Numbered from the stretch's first letter, positions 8,195 through 19,189 are shown. The stretch: DNA of 22,193 nucleotides from Paramacrobiotus richtersi (GCA_034698045.1 JAQGAU010000982.1:1-22193), one strand, 5' to 3'. Notes: generated by a model not told the origin, from the letters alone. Numbers and translations: made by a program.

Positions 8195-11100
8195 TTAGAC
8201 CAGTTTGTTTACTTCGGAATCATTAACCGCGCCCTTCATCTCATTTAACGGCGTGAGGTTCATCCCGTCAATTTCTACCACGCTCCACACATTGCCCTTC
8301 CGGTTAGGTACAGGATATTGCGCCCAGAACTGGCCGTCACGGTACAGATGGACCATCGCGTTTGTACTGGCCAGTGTCCAGGTGTTGGGGTCCTCCTTGT
8401 TATGCAGGTCTTGATGTCCATATGATGCGCCCTTATGGTCGTGCACAGTTACACGATAAACCCCCGGCAGCTGCTTTTTGATCAGAGTAGTGGCGGCCAT
8501 CCACGTGTTGTGTTCGTTGTGCGCGTGGCCGTCCTCACTTTCAGTAGACCAATGGACATGAAACCGTTGGTCACTGCCTTCAAGCGGTCCTGTAACGTGC
8601 AGCTCCAGCAGTTGTTGGTGCACACGCCCTCCTCCTCGCAAGGTGATCCTCACTCCTTCCATACTGACCGGCTCCAGAAGAGTGAAATCCCGGGAGTTCT
8701 CCCTGCCACCTAGCGCCACCACGTGAAACGAGGTCGTTACAAAACCAGCCTTCGATGCCGTAACGGTGTAATGACCCGTCTGGAGGCTCACTTTCCAGTT
8801 CCCTCGCCCAAACTGGCCTACCAGCACAGTATCCACTACAGAGCCAGTGTAACTGTTAAGGCCTGAGCGAAATTCCAGTTTGGCGCCGATTGCGTATTCT
8901 GAACGCGGCGCCGGCTTCGAATCTTTCTCAATACCTGTCCCAAAAACCGTGCCTACGCCAGTAAACTGCCTATTGATGAAGAGAAGCGGCTCCATGTACG
9001 AATCGTGGTTTAGGTTGAACTGGCGTCTGAAGTTTCTCAGCATAATTGGATAGTATCCAATAACGTCGAAACGAATATCATATCCGCTTTTCCTGGATAA
9101 TGGGAAGGAGATCTCGCCAAATCCATTGCTGGTAGCAATCAACTGGTCAAACGCGTCCCCATTCTCGTCCAACAGCAGCGCAGATACGGTGGCGTTGTTA
9201 ATTGCCCACATCGTGTCAGCCTTGCGCATTACCCAGTGCGCGACAGTCTTCGAGTTTCCACTGCACTGGCGGGCCATACCTGCAAAACAACAATGCTGGT
9301 TTCGAAGCTGTCAGTGCATTCACAATTATGCCATGCTGTACTGTACGCTTTACAAAACCCAGTATATTGTTTGTCGAGTTTACAGCCTGTATGATGCATG
9401 CCGGAACGGCAGTACATACCGCTTTCTGGACCAGGACATGTCGATGGGCACGTTACGGGCGCCACGCTCTTCACTGAGACCTCAAACGCATCGATCCGCT
9501 GCACTAGTCCGCGCGTGGCATTTGACACTTCCCGACAGGCATCTTCTTCCGCATCCGGCGAGTTGTCCACGCTAGCCTTGTGTACCACGTGCAAATCGGC
9601 ATTGTAGTCGGGATTACGTCCAGAAACGCGCACTGGGATAGTGCAGGTCGGCGGGTGTGCGATCAAATTCGTGATGTTCAGACAGTATAGCTTATCCGTC
9701 TGATTGGTCGATTCACTGACTGCATATGGGCCGGTACTTTCGTCGCGACGATAGGTGAGGTTCCCCGTTCTCTCAGTGAAGTGCTTCGCATACGTTACAT
9801 TGTGATACAGTAACGGGTGGAGTGCCACGATCGCCTGATCCACTTCATCATCCGCCACGAATCCATGCATGAAGATCCTTCCCTGCAGATTCCCTCCAAC
9901 GAATTCTTTTAGGAGGGAATGATAGTCCGAACCATGTAGGAAGACAAAGATCTCACCGGGGAACTCGTTCCGGATGTTACTGAACGTCTGGGACTTCGAC
10001 AGGATCGGACCACCAGTACACAGTGGCATCTCCCTTGATGACGGCAGCTTGTAGGCAAAGTCCACCAATACGCCGGAGACCAATCGCCCAGGATCCGCAA
10101 TGATGGACTGTTTGGCCTGATGGCACAAGTTTGAAGTGGCGCAGCGAAGGCACATGGAGACGGTCTGTGGATAGTTGCCGAGGGGACGCCACTGACTGGT
10201 GGAGCGTTCCAGATGGAGGTGCTCAGTAGGAGCGTAGTCGAACCGCATCCATTTAAACGGCACCGGCAGAATCGATGACTTCCGGATCCCCGCTTGCTTC
10301 AACAAGAACGACTGTATGTGGCGGAGGAAACGCTGGTCCCACATTTTGACTGTGATGGAAGTACAGTGAGCACCGGTCAGGTTGTTCAGGACGACGGCCG
10401 TAGCGTTGGGGAGGAGTGTCAGTGCCGGGAGGTAGTAGAATACCGGGCGCGGAGTCGCACCGACAGGACCGTATATTTGGATCTGGTAATCCTCGAACGG
10501 TATCGAAAACATGGGCGTGGTGAGATTTACAAGTCCTGCAAAAGAAACACGTTTGTGACATCGCGTCGTAAGAGAGAACGTGCCCTATGAAATCTTTAAA
10601 CGGAAGCTGGGATCTGCAGTATATGCCTTATTGGGAACTGTCTGCTGATTTTACCTGATGACAGAGTTTCCGGTACGTATTATTAAGCCACTTAATACTT
10701 GTAAGTAACGTAAGTATATGGTTACGGTTCTACTTATTGAAAACATCCGTATACTGACCGATCTCTAGCAAATGGTATACGGTGTAAACATACTAAATAA
10801 GTAAAATAACCAATTCGAACCAACTGATTGATGTCTTGTTAATTTCTCTGTAACACCAAGTAAGTGGTTTATCGATTAACTTATCGACGCAGCTATCGTG
10901 ATCATTACAAAGAATAGCTGAGAAATTAAGAGGCGATTGATTATTAGCTGGAAATTAACAACGAACTGCGGACAGTACGTGCAATGTATACATTGCTACG
11001 TAGCTATATGGACTGCTGCTGCAAAAGTTCAGTACAAGTTTGCTATGTCACAGTTGACCTTGAATCCAACATTAAAACAGGGAATTCACTGTGGCTGCTG

Positions 11101-12267
11101 GCAATTAGGCAAAAGAGTCAATCTGCTAACGGTGTGCCTAAAATAATTATTAATTTCATTTAATTACTAACTGCATGAACGTGACAGTTCGAAGACGATG
11201 TATTACATCCACTGAATTCTTTTATTAAATTATAATTTGCAGCGACGCAGCAAAACATAACGCTGATAGTTCATCTGGCTACAGCTACTAGAGATCGACA
11301 ATAAAGTTTTCATATTACAGCTTCATAAAGTATTACTGCATAAAATTGAATGAAGCGCATTAACACTTTAACATTTCTGCAGTATATATATCTCGTTTTG
11401 CCACCAGCTGAAGATACGTAAATTCAAGGTTAACTGAGGCATGCGAGCTTTCGCAAATTCGCTCATAGCATCGCTGAACACGTGATGAACTTCTCACTCT
11501 AGCCAAGGAAGAAGAAGCTATTCATGCGTTCGATTTCGAAAACTACCAAATTTCCAGTGATAGATACGCCCAGATCGCCTTGGTCATAACGTGTTCAAGT
11601 ATTTCCGGTACAGGTGCCTACGTTCGATGAGATCATCTGCTAACTGCACAAGGCAAACAGGGAAACTAGTACTCCGGCTAAATATTTAAACTCTGCTGCA
11701 TTAACCGTCACGGTGGAAAAGGAAACATTTCAGTGACCATTTTACGTAGTTACAGTCAATAAAACGATCTCGTGCGCGTGCCAATTAAACAACAAAATAT
11801 AAAGTAACTTGTAATCACACAACGTTAGCAGCTATACGATAACTACGCGAAAAGTATACTTGTACAGGGAAGTTTTGATTATTCTCATCGTCGCCTCGAT
11901 GAACATTAGCAAATAACAGTAACATTAAAGCAAATCGTAAAAGGCAAATCACGCGTGCAGTTATTTCCCTGTACTGTGACAACTTGAACGGGAAGTTCTT
12001 TCGCACTTTTATCGCAAATAAACTACAACGGCATCATTCCTGAAGTTAATAGTTCTTACCGACAGGACCAGATAGAGGCTGGATTTCCACGTCATTGATC
12101 GGTCCTTCAAATTTCCTCTCAGCTGGCTCGTCCAGATCCTCGTACTCCAGCGGAATCGACGCTGCAGTGGTGTTGATCATGACGTCATTTCCGGTGGTGA
12201 AAGGACTCGCACACACGCAGAGCAGGCCTAGGACCATCCAACCGAATGGATCTTTCGGGAGTAACAT
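8195..12267 (-). CDS. large secreted multidomain protein, three exons, 824 residues
   Basis: Exons: 12267-12060 (ATG; donor GTAAGA), 10535-9354 (acceptor TTTTGCAG; donor GTAAAG), 9279-8195 (acceptor TTTTGCAG; TAA). Phases match. A second in-frame donor (GTGAAT at 9323) would add 10 residues. There is a signal peptide at about 1-23, an acidic linker, then a largely beta-looking region (about 70-400) with many Asn-X-Ser/Thr sites. A Cys-rich knot follows at about 425-470 (CPSTCPG, GMYCR, HTGC, TGFC, ARQCSGN), then a fold like the carboxypeptidase regulatory/transthyretin type (about 478-535). The C-terminal domain has GVYRVTVHD and, near the end, NVWSVVEIDG and LTPLNEM. From memory the last resembles a domain common in bacterial and some eukaryotic surface proteins, ending W-x-V-F-x-IDG. 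Function unknown; extracellular location inferred. Confidence 0.8.
10536..12059 (-). other. 1.5-kb first intron of the 824-residue gene
   Basis: Bounded by a GTAAGA donor (minus strand, from 12059) and a TTTTGCAG acceptor ending at 10536. The exon phases (1 and 1) agree. It is much longer than the other introns here. It holds AT-rich DNA, a TATATATA-like tract near 11383-11392 and no supported nested gene. An alternative promoter is possible but not shown. Confidence 0.65.
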
Positions 12268-13437
12268 TTTTCGGCCTTAGTGGAGCGTATTCTGGGAAAA
12301 GTCAGTAAGGATCGTACTCAGTAGAAGTAGGGATTAGGGAAGAGTTTTTCAGCTGTTATGAAAATTTGCACACTGTATTATCCGTTGAACACTGACAGTA
12401 TTCGAAATGATGAAATCACGTTCTTGCTCGATGAAGAAAATTCTGTCACTGCAGCCAGCAGGATTTTATAGCCTTTTGTTAAACCAGTAGCTGATGCCAA
12501 CTTTTGCTCTCACCTGGAATTCGTGTTGCTGCTTGCATGTTGTTCGATCACGCCACTTTTCAAACTTTCCTCATGCACTGCACTACCAAGCATCTCGTAC
12601 GCTTCTATCTGGGAATTTTCTGTACGTACATCTCTCCTTCATAGTCTTTCGTTTGCCTTGAATGTTGATTCTCGTTGGTATATTTTGTTTATATATTTTG
12701 TTATTTATATTTTGTTATTTAAATTTATACTTTGTTTATTTATAAATTTGTTTGGCATTCACGATTTTTATACCATTTAATTGTTGTTATATTAATGTTA
12801 AATGTAAGCAGCGGTTTTATTAGTATGCGGACCGCTGTACGTTTCGGACGGCAATGCAGCTAATGACCAAGTTTCAAGTTTGTCATTGCTGTGTCTTACT
12901 GTCAGCAGTCAAAACAAACTGACCCAAACTGTGCTCAAATTCGGCAAACAATTTACATTTAAAATTTACATTCACATTTAAAATCGCAGTTAAATCCCAA
13001 TTGAATTCTCCTATTTGTGGGTTGTTCGGGGCTTATTTTCACAAGAGCAAACAGCAGGAACACACAGACAGATTATGTGTTTTTTTTTAAACTGCGCATG
13101 TTATCGTTTTTAATATTTGCTTCATCGTGTTTGCACTTTTCGGTTGGTTAGTACTGCAATCCTTGAAACGCCCCTGTACATGAACATTTTTCGCGAGAAA
13201 CACATGTTATATTATCGACCAACATAAAGCATACGAGTAATATTAGCTGGATCGAAAGTGACCATAAAAAACAACAAATTAGTTTACAGCACATAGCATC
13301 AGAAGCGAAAGCTTTGCATTCATAAACGGCGGGAATTCTGCATAACTCATGTATCCAGCTGTAGCTAGTTGTTCCAGATTAATTTTAATCAAAATTTAAA
13401 TGCGTTAATTGTTAAAATTTAATCGTCTAGATTTTAT
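12268..13437. other. upstream region of the 824-residue gene
   Basis: On the minus strand a pyrimidine-rich CTTTTCCCAG stands about 25 bases before the ATG at 12267, suggesting a 5' UTR intron or a trans-splice acceptor. Further upstream there is a low-complexity TTTGTTATTTATATTTTG tract (about 12680-12750) and AT-rich DNA. No confident gene was found in it. Confidence 0.45.
12680..12752. repeat. AT-rich low-complexity tract
   Basis: Overlapping TATTTTGTTATTTA and TTTGTTTAT words, a degenerate microsatellite. It leaves an open frame (12523-12780) that is not a believable protein. Confidence 0.7.
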
Positions 13438-14487
13438 CAGCGTATTAATGCTGTGTTAATACTGAAGCTGTAAAGCATCGATATCGCAGCGCAACTTGAG
13501 CTGAATAATACCAAACAAACACCCACAGCAGGTAGCATGCAAAGTACGGTTCGTGAACATAAAACGTGCATGTATAAAAAGATGCATTGCAACGATAATT
13601 CTCGATGAAATACATAAGCCGGCACGGCCGCTGGTCAGCTGTAGAAATCAACGGCCGCACTGCGCCATTTTCAGCCTGTTATACCTGATATCATGACCAG
13701 CGGCCGGCGAACAGGACGTAATTGCGCTGACGCCTCTCTCGTAACTGACCGAGTGAAATAACAGTGGGCTTCTACAATGACCAGTATGCACATAAAATAA
13801 GTATACAGTTAAACCGCTATTTTAACATTTTTGGACGCTAACATCGTTTCAACGAATTCACTGGTTTGCCTTTGCGCTGCTTATGTCTGCTTGGTAAATT
13901 TATCAATTAACAAACAACGCGCGTTTAAATGCAACAGTGCGTACGCGTATCATGCAGATGCTATTCACAAAGCTCTTTTCGTACTTATTCTGTACTCTTT
14001 CATACGCAAATCCAAGAACGTGGCAGCCTTTCCATGCTCATTTTATTACAATATGTCACAAGTTAATTAGAGAAGAAGTGAACCCGAGTGCAAGAATTAG
14101 CTGTTTTAAAACAAGATGAACATTATAATTTATATACAGATACAGTATATTAAGAAATTACGTTTGCTATACATAACACTTACAAATTACGTTTTACGTT
14201 AAAAAGTTACAAATTGCTGCCTAGTTGTAGTTTCAACGTTTAGTTTTAGACTTTTGGAGTAGTTGCCAAAAGATATCGGTTGAAAATCGGAAAAAGACCG
14301 ATATACAATGACGAAAATTTACAAAGTACTATAATATGAACGTCGGTAGAGATCCGCACTGAAAATTGCCTTAGGAATAAAAATAAAAAAGAGCGAACCG
14401 GCGACAAACTTTATAAACTCCAGTTGTATTATACATCAGGAAGATAAAATGCATATTTAATCTTCCTGCATATTAATAACAAAAACT
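13438..14487 (+). repeat. 1.06-kb dispersed repeat, copy 2
   Basis: Reverse-complement partner of 5419-6487 (see that entry for the shared blocks). It carries the same TATAAAAA box near 13570 and the same block order out to CATCAGGAAGATAAA at about 14435. The boundaries are where the alignment fades: AGCGTATTAAT on the inner side and the GGAAGAT region on the outer side. The two copies point outward and bracket the 824-residue gene. Confidence 0.75.
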
Positions 14488-15223
14488 TTATAGTGTGGTT
14501 TACTATACGCCACTGCAGTTTTTTACCTTTAATTTTGTTTCTTTGTTATTACAGATTCCGTGCATACTTTTATATTAGACTCAGTATTTTGTGTGATGAA
14601 AAAGGAAGGTACGATTTTAATTGGTGTTTTGTAATTTTAATTTGCGGGTGAGCGTTGATTTCGAACTGTGCAACGGAAACCCGACTCCAAAAGGAGAAAA
14701 ATCTGACAGATAAGGCTGACAATTGTGAGATGAATTACAGATTTTAAACTGTGAACGGGTGCTGTCTAATTTTGCAAAAAGTCCGATACCAAAAGGGGAA
14801 AAATCCGACTGAAAAGGCTGAGATGAATTACAGATTTTACACTGTGAACGGGTGCTGTCTAAATTTGCAAAAAGTCTACTGTTGCAGCGAAATTCATTTT
14901 CTGGCCGCCTAAAAACGTTTGCGTTTATAGTATAACTACTTCGTGTACGAATGTTTAATTTATTTTATTATTTTGTTTAATTTATTTATTTTATTACGAC
15001 TGTACTTCATATTGATACATAATAAAAATAATACCTAATTAATAAGAATATGGTTATTAATACGAAATACGAAAAACCGAACTGACTTAACGCTGAAAGT
15101 GCACCCGGATACGTAGGTACCAGCAGTGTTATCTTCCGAATATGGGCATTGCCTGCAGTGTGGTGCATGATCAGTCCCATGGGAGGAAAAACCTGGATGA
15201 TCCAAGTACGTTCGAACTTCTTC
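14488..15223. other. intergenic, contains a two-copy tandem repeat
   Basis: No exon was recognised. The interval contains the tandem repeat 14681-14875 and AT-rich tracts at about 14945-15060. The minus-strand open frame 15238-15035 overlaps the conserved promoter module and looks like chance. Confidence 0.4.
14681..14875. repeat. two-copy tandem repeat, about 100 bp per unit
   Basis: Unit 1 (14681-14782, 102 bp) and unit 2 (14783-14875, 93 bp) share CCGA.ACCAAAAGG-like, GAGATGAATTACAGATTTTA, ACTGTGAACGGGTGCTGTCT and TTTGCAAAAAGT. They differ by a 9-bp gap and a few substitutions. No coding potential is evident. Confidence 0.9.
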
Positions 15224-15400
15224 GGAAACTTCCGTCACGTGCGTATTTGGAGGAGATCAACCAATCAGCACTTGGCTGACGTCGAAGTGTACGGTGGCGT
15301 GATCGAAGCGCAGATCAGTTGTAGCATTGCCTGGATGTTTGCGAAGCGGGTTGTCCGTTGACTTGCCATTTCGATTTGTGAAAGTTCTGGTTTCTGTAAC
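15224..15400 (+). promoter_or_regulatory. duplicated promoter module of surface-protein gene A
   Basis: Ordered motifs: GGAAACTTCCGT, CACGTG (15236-15241), CCAATC (15261), TGACGTC (15277-15283) leading into a 33-bp block that is identical at 21323-21355. Further shared blocks follow (GAAGCG, TTGTCCGTTGACTTG, TTTGTGAAA). The order and spacing match the region upstream of the paralogue at 21552. CACGTG is an E-box (bHLH-Zip), CCAAT an NF-Y-type site and TGACGTC a CREB/ATF-type site. No TATA box is evident. Conservation at this level, stronger than in the proteins, suggests shared regulation or recent duplication. Confidence 0.65.
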
Positions 15401-15516
15401 TGCTGTAAGGTTGTAAGCGTCGAGTTTTGTAAACTTTTCTCAACAGGTCGCAGTTGTAAACGCGGATTTCATTCCTACAGACAGAACATCAAGTTTTTCG
15501 ATTCGCAACGGAGAAT

Positions 15517-16725
15517 GGCTGCATCGATGGTCCCGAAAGGGTATTGGACTGTTTTCGTGGTCGGAATACTGATGCTGGCGGGTTCTGTCTTTTCCGAAAC
15601 AACCCCGAAAGTAAGATCGCGATTTTTTTTTAAGAACAAACTATTTGGTAATTTTGGTTAAATAGGAAAGAGGCTACTCAAAATTTCCTTAGCTGTAACT
15701 TTTAATTCTGTATAATCCCCAAACATTTTACAGGAACTGGCTTGGTAAGTTGGTATTTTAAGCTGCGAAAGCTAATTTTTCAACGAATTCCAACCAAATA
15801 ATATCGCATGTGCGAGTATGTCTATAAAAGCTTCCTGCTTGTCCGAAACGAGTAGTGCTGTTGTACTGCATCATCAGTCGAACTGTTAGCGCTAGCTGCT
15901 AAAACAATCAGTAAAGCCCATAAAGTAGTGAAGGCCCGTAAACCGTATCACCGTTCTCGCGCATGAGTTGCACTTTTGCTGTTGCAGAGCTCAGCTGCAG
16001 ATTCGCCAACCCCGGGGGCCGCCACGGGTGCACCAGCGGATTCTGCGCCTGATTCCAACCCCATCCCTGGTTCGGCCATCGACAACCAATCACCCAGTCC
16101 AACCCAGCCTCCGACCGGAGGAACCACTGTCAACGAGAAGGGTTACAATGTGGTACGTACAAATTTTGCTGCACATGTTGAGTACACTGTACATGTGGCG
16201 CATATATGGCCGAAATAACGTTGCTCGACATCGTTTCTGTGACGGGTTCTGCACAACCATGATGTCAACTGCCAGCCGGGTGACTGGAGCACTATAGAGA
16301 CGATTTGTTTCGCGCAACTATATCCCGGTACATATCTCACAAACGGTACATATCGAACATATCATGCATAATTTTCTAATAAATCGACATAATACGGTAT
16401 CTGCGTATAACCGGACGATGAGATCAGCAAGGTTTTGAGAAAATGCGGTGACCCCAGAACCGATTGTATTACGAGAGCCCAGTCACAACGCTTATGCGTT
16501 TATATATGAACTAAGCGTACGCAATTGTTCTTAAGTGTGTTTGCTGACAGCTGCACCCTCGAGCAGACTCGTATCGCTCAGTGGACGCTCAATGACCATG
16601 TGATTAATTTGTTCGGTCTTTTACAGGTGCTGCCACCGGCGACCACGCCGAAGAGCCTGGCCTCCGTCGTTCATGCGTCCACAGTGCTGCCCATCGTGGT
16701 GATGGTGTTCCTGGCACGAGGCTGA
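15517..16725 (+). CDS. short GPI-type surface protein A, Ser/Thr/Pro/Ala-rich, three exons
   Basis: Exons by eye: about 15517-15610 (the start could be off by two bases in my count), 15988-16152 and 16627-16725, all joined in phase 0, giving about 119 residues. The signal peptide starts MAASMVPK, has a long hydrophobic core and ends near GSVFS. The middle is a low-complexity stalk rich in Ala, Pro, Ser and Thr, likely O-glycosylated and disordered. The C-terminus is a textbook GPI signal: a small-residue stretch, a hydrophobic run VLPIVVMVFLA, then stop. Splice signals are good (AAA/GTAAGA, GTTGCAG, GTG/GTACGT, TTTTACAG). It is a paralogue of the gene at 21552: same signal-peptide start, same exon 1 splice phase and a shared promoter. 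No enzymatic domain. Role unknown. Confidence 0.75.
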
Positions 16726-17577
16726 TGTGTGGTGTCCACCGGAAGTCACGGAATCTACATACCGCAGACACATGCCGAATTATTTACATATAGTTTGCGT
16801 TTATAATGAATCGGCCCTTGATTCTCCATTAATAATGATTCTCCATCTTTTTCTCGTTGGTATCTATTCGGAATGCGAACAAGCATGATTTTTCAAATAA
16901 CTGTTGTTATTACTGAGTGTTGTTGTTCTCCTTAACTATCTGTATAGTATGCGGAGCGTTTTAACGGAAGTAGCCGCATCCCTTTCTTGCGCAATCCTGT
17001 ATTGCGGTACTGTAATCTCTGGCTGCAGAATCGAATTAAAACTCTACTTAAATTCGAGCGTGGATTAATTTGCAGTACACACCTATAGCGTTTTGCTTTA
17101 CAAGCCACAGAGACGATTTTTACCCACGTTTTGGAACATTTCCCGTGTCTAGTTGTCCAGTTTCTGAAAATTTTCCGCTATGTACGTAAATGTTTTACCT
17201 TAACAGTGCAGCTTATGTTAGCCTTGTTCCGAAAGCGATCTTCAACAAAACAATTAGGGTAAGGCACATACGTAGCGAAACGTTTCGTTTACGACGGCAT
17301 GGAAAGTTTTGTACAGTAAGTTAAGTACTATGACATTATTTGTGTTCGTCAGCGTTTGATAAAAACTGGAATGACCTGCGTTAATCAGTACCGCTTTACT
17401 TTCGGACGTATTGTGCGTACGTTGGTACTTAAACTGCACACACACTTAGCGAACGCTGCTTTAGCTGAATACACTTAAGTATTCCTAAGCATCAAGGAAT
17501 TTTTAGTATACCTAGAACAGTAGAGCGACAAGAGCACCTGGTACGCCAAGTATGGTAATTTACACCAAGAACATCGA

Positions 17578-17700
17578 CCAAGGCCGCTAATCAGCCGGCG
17601 ATGTACAAATCGACGGCCGCACTACTGACATTAGGTGCGGCTTGGCCAGCCAGACCGCCATTATCAGCCTGTACCTGATGGGATGACTGGTGCTGACCAT
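17578..17700 (+). repeat. fragment of the dispersed repeat, copy 3
   Basis: The series GGCCGCT, AATCGACGGCCGCACT, GCCATTATCAGCCTG and TACCTGAT matches 13627-13695 of copy 2, in the same orientation, with an extra stretch of roughly 30 bp in the middle. The flanks do not continue the alignment well, so this is a decayed or partial copy. Confidence 0.5.
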
Positions 17701-18129
17701 AGGCGACCGCGTGACACCAACTCACCGACGGCAGATCAACACGTACCACACTGTCGTTTGGTCCCCAACTGGCCGGTTTAATTACAACACGTTTTCACAA
17801 CGAAGTATCGTAATTTTACTCTTTTTCACTTCGCGGTTGTTAATTCTTAGTTGCTCAAAATAAGTGCAGATCTAAGAAAGCGGTATCAATACATCAGATT
17901 TCCCTGCAAACGTTAATTACAAGATTACTTGGTTAATGTTGGACCACAACGAAGAATTACAAGCTAATGAGAGTCCATTTACCTCAGTCCAAGGGAACAG
18001 AACAAGAACACAAGAGCTGACGCAGTGACTGCAATGAGAAAGTGAAAGTTATATCAGTAATTGCGGTTAAAATAACATTTACAGATTACGCATGGTGAGC
18101 TGCAGTTATTATAATTTTGTTGGTACTGC

Positions 18130-18176
18130 CAAGAACTTACTATATGTAAATTAGATGTAGATATAATAAGTTCTTG
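18130..18176. repeat. imperfect hairpin, 10-bp perfect outer stem
   Basis: CAAGAACTTA at 18130-18139 pairs exactly with TAAGTTCTTG at 18167-18176. Further pairing is possible (CTATAT with ATATAA, imperfect), leaving a loop of about 15 bases. It is shorter than a typical microRNA precursor stem, so a structural or chance origin is possible. Confidence 0.6.
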
Positions 18177-18789
18177 CAATTCTTGGGAATGCGCGACTAC
18201 ATAATTCTGCCGTAAAATCACAGCGGTTTTGAGTAATGTGTTAGATCAATTATCAACCTTGCGAGAACATAAATATAATTTACGTATAGACTTATAGCAA
18301 TGAGCGGCATAAATAACTGTTGGTTCATTATTATATTAATATTCACCGATCGAAAACTTTAATATGATTCGCATCGAAATATAGACACAGCAGGACCCGC
18401 TAAATTTGTACACCCCAAGTTCCACGACACCTACTTTCCGGTTTAGACCGCAGAACTCGAAGGTCAAATTCGGACATTCGTGGATGTATTATAAGCGCCG
18501 TCGCGGCCATGCGGCGACGTCCAAGGAATATGTCATTTGAGCCGTTCTTCACAGTACGCATTCAGTTCGAATATCAGAATTTGAGATTTTCGTCGTGCTG
18601 AGCGTGAGGAACGACCTGGATTACTGCCGGAAGTTGTTTCAGGGGCGGAACTGTGTCTTACCTACCGGATATGTGGCGGAAGTAGACAGTTAAAAACATG
18701 ATCTGGAATTCTATAAGAATTGAGACAAAAAATACGGTTTAAAAACACATTCCAAAATTAAAAAACCTCTACTTAACACACGAGAGAGC

Positions 18790-19140
18790 GAAGCATTCGG
18801 TTAGAAACAGAGCACCACTGGAATCCCGTTGACTTGTGGCCGACGAAAGCGTCGTTGGCATCCCTGATCTTTTCGCCAAGCGAGCGCGGGCATCCTTGAC
18901 GTCTTCTATCTTGGTGTGGGCTTGCATTCCGTCACGGATCTCGGTCTTCTTATGTTCGGTCTTTGGCAGTTAGTCAGTGGTGTTGAATGCTGTCTTGGCA
19001 TCGTCCACCTTCTTGCCGAGGGATCGGGCGTCCTTCACTTCACCCGTAACGACATGCTTCTCGCTGCCATCGGCGTAGACCTTGTAATCTTCCTGGACAA
19101 CACGTTGATTGGCAGACGTTCTAACTGGAGCGAATCAAAG
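18790..19140 (-). pseudogene. broken tandem-repeat, charged coil-like protein
   Basis: On the minus strand an open stretch reads EDYKVYADGSEKHV, then TGEVKDARSLGKKVDDAKTA, and stops at TAA 18970-18972. Past the stop the same frame resumes with IRDGMQAHTKIEDVKDAR. Then a frame change is needed for LGEKIRDANDAF and VGHKSTG. The two units, about 46 codons (138 bp) apart, share DG...H....VKDAR.LG.K..DA..AF. So this is a gene piece with at least two tandem repeats, one in-frame stop and one frameshift. It is rich in Lys, Asp, Glu and Ala and looks amphipathic and disordered. I do not recognise the family. A spliced arrangement that avoids the stop was not found. Confidence 0.55.
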
Positions 19141-19189
19141 TTTCCGAAAATCGCGAAAGAAGACAAATGCACTTTAAGATACTAGACGC

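Larger units (their letters stand above)
16726..18789. other. intergenic, no confident gene
   Basis: The 3' flank of gene A is followed by AT-rich DNA. A decayed third copy of part of the dispersed repeat lies at about 17578-17700. An imperfect hairpin lies at 18130-18176. At 18495-18530 there is a GC-rich spot with GTCGC and GCGAC flanking GGCCATGCG. No spliced or single-exon gene could be supported on either strand. Confidence 0.4.

Noticed and set aside
9126..9607. Several plus-strand ORFs opposite the 824-residue gene (for example 9126-9575)
   Set aside because: They are antisense shadows of strongly codon-biased minus-strand exons.
15261..15283. ER-stress element (CCAAT-N9-CCACG) in the duplicated promoter
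   Set aside because: The second half-site and the spacing do not match. The sequence supports only separate CCAAT and TGACGTC sites.
18495..18530. GC-rich inverted repeat GTCGC..GCGAC as a terminator or RNA gene
   Set aside because: The stem is only about 5-8 bp with mismatches, and no transcript context is visible.
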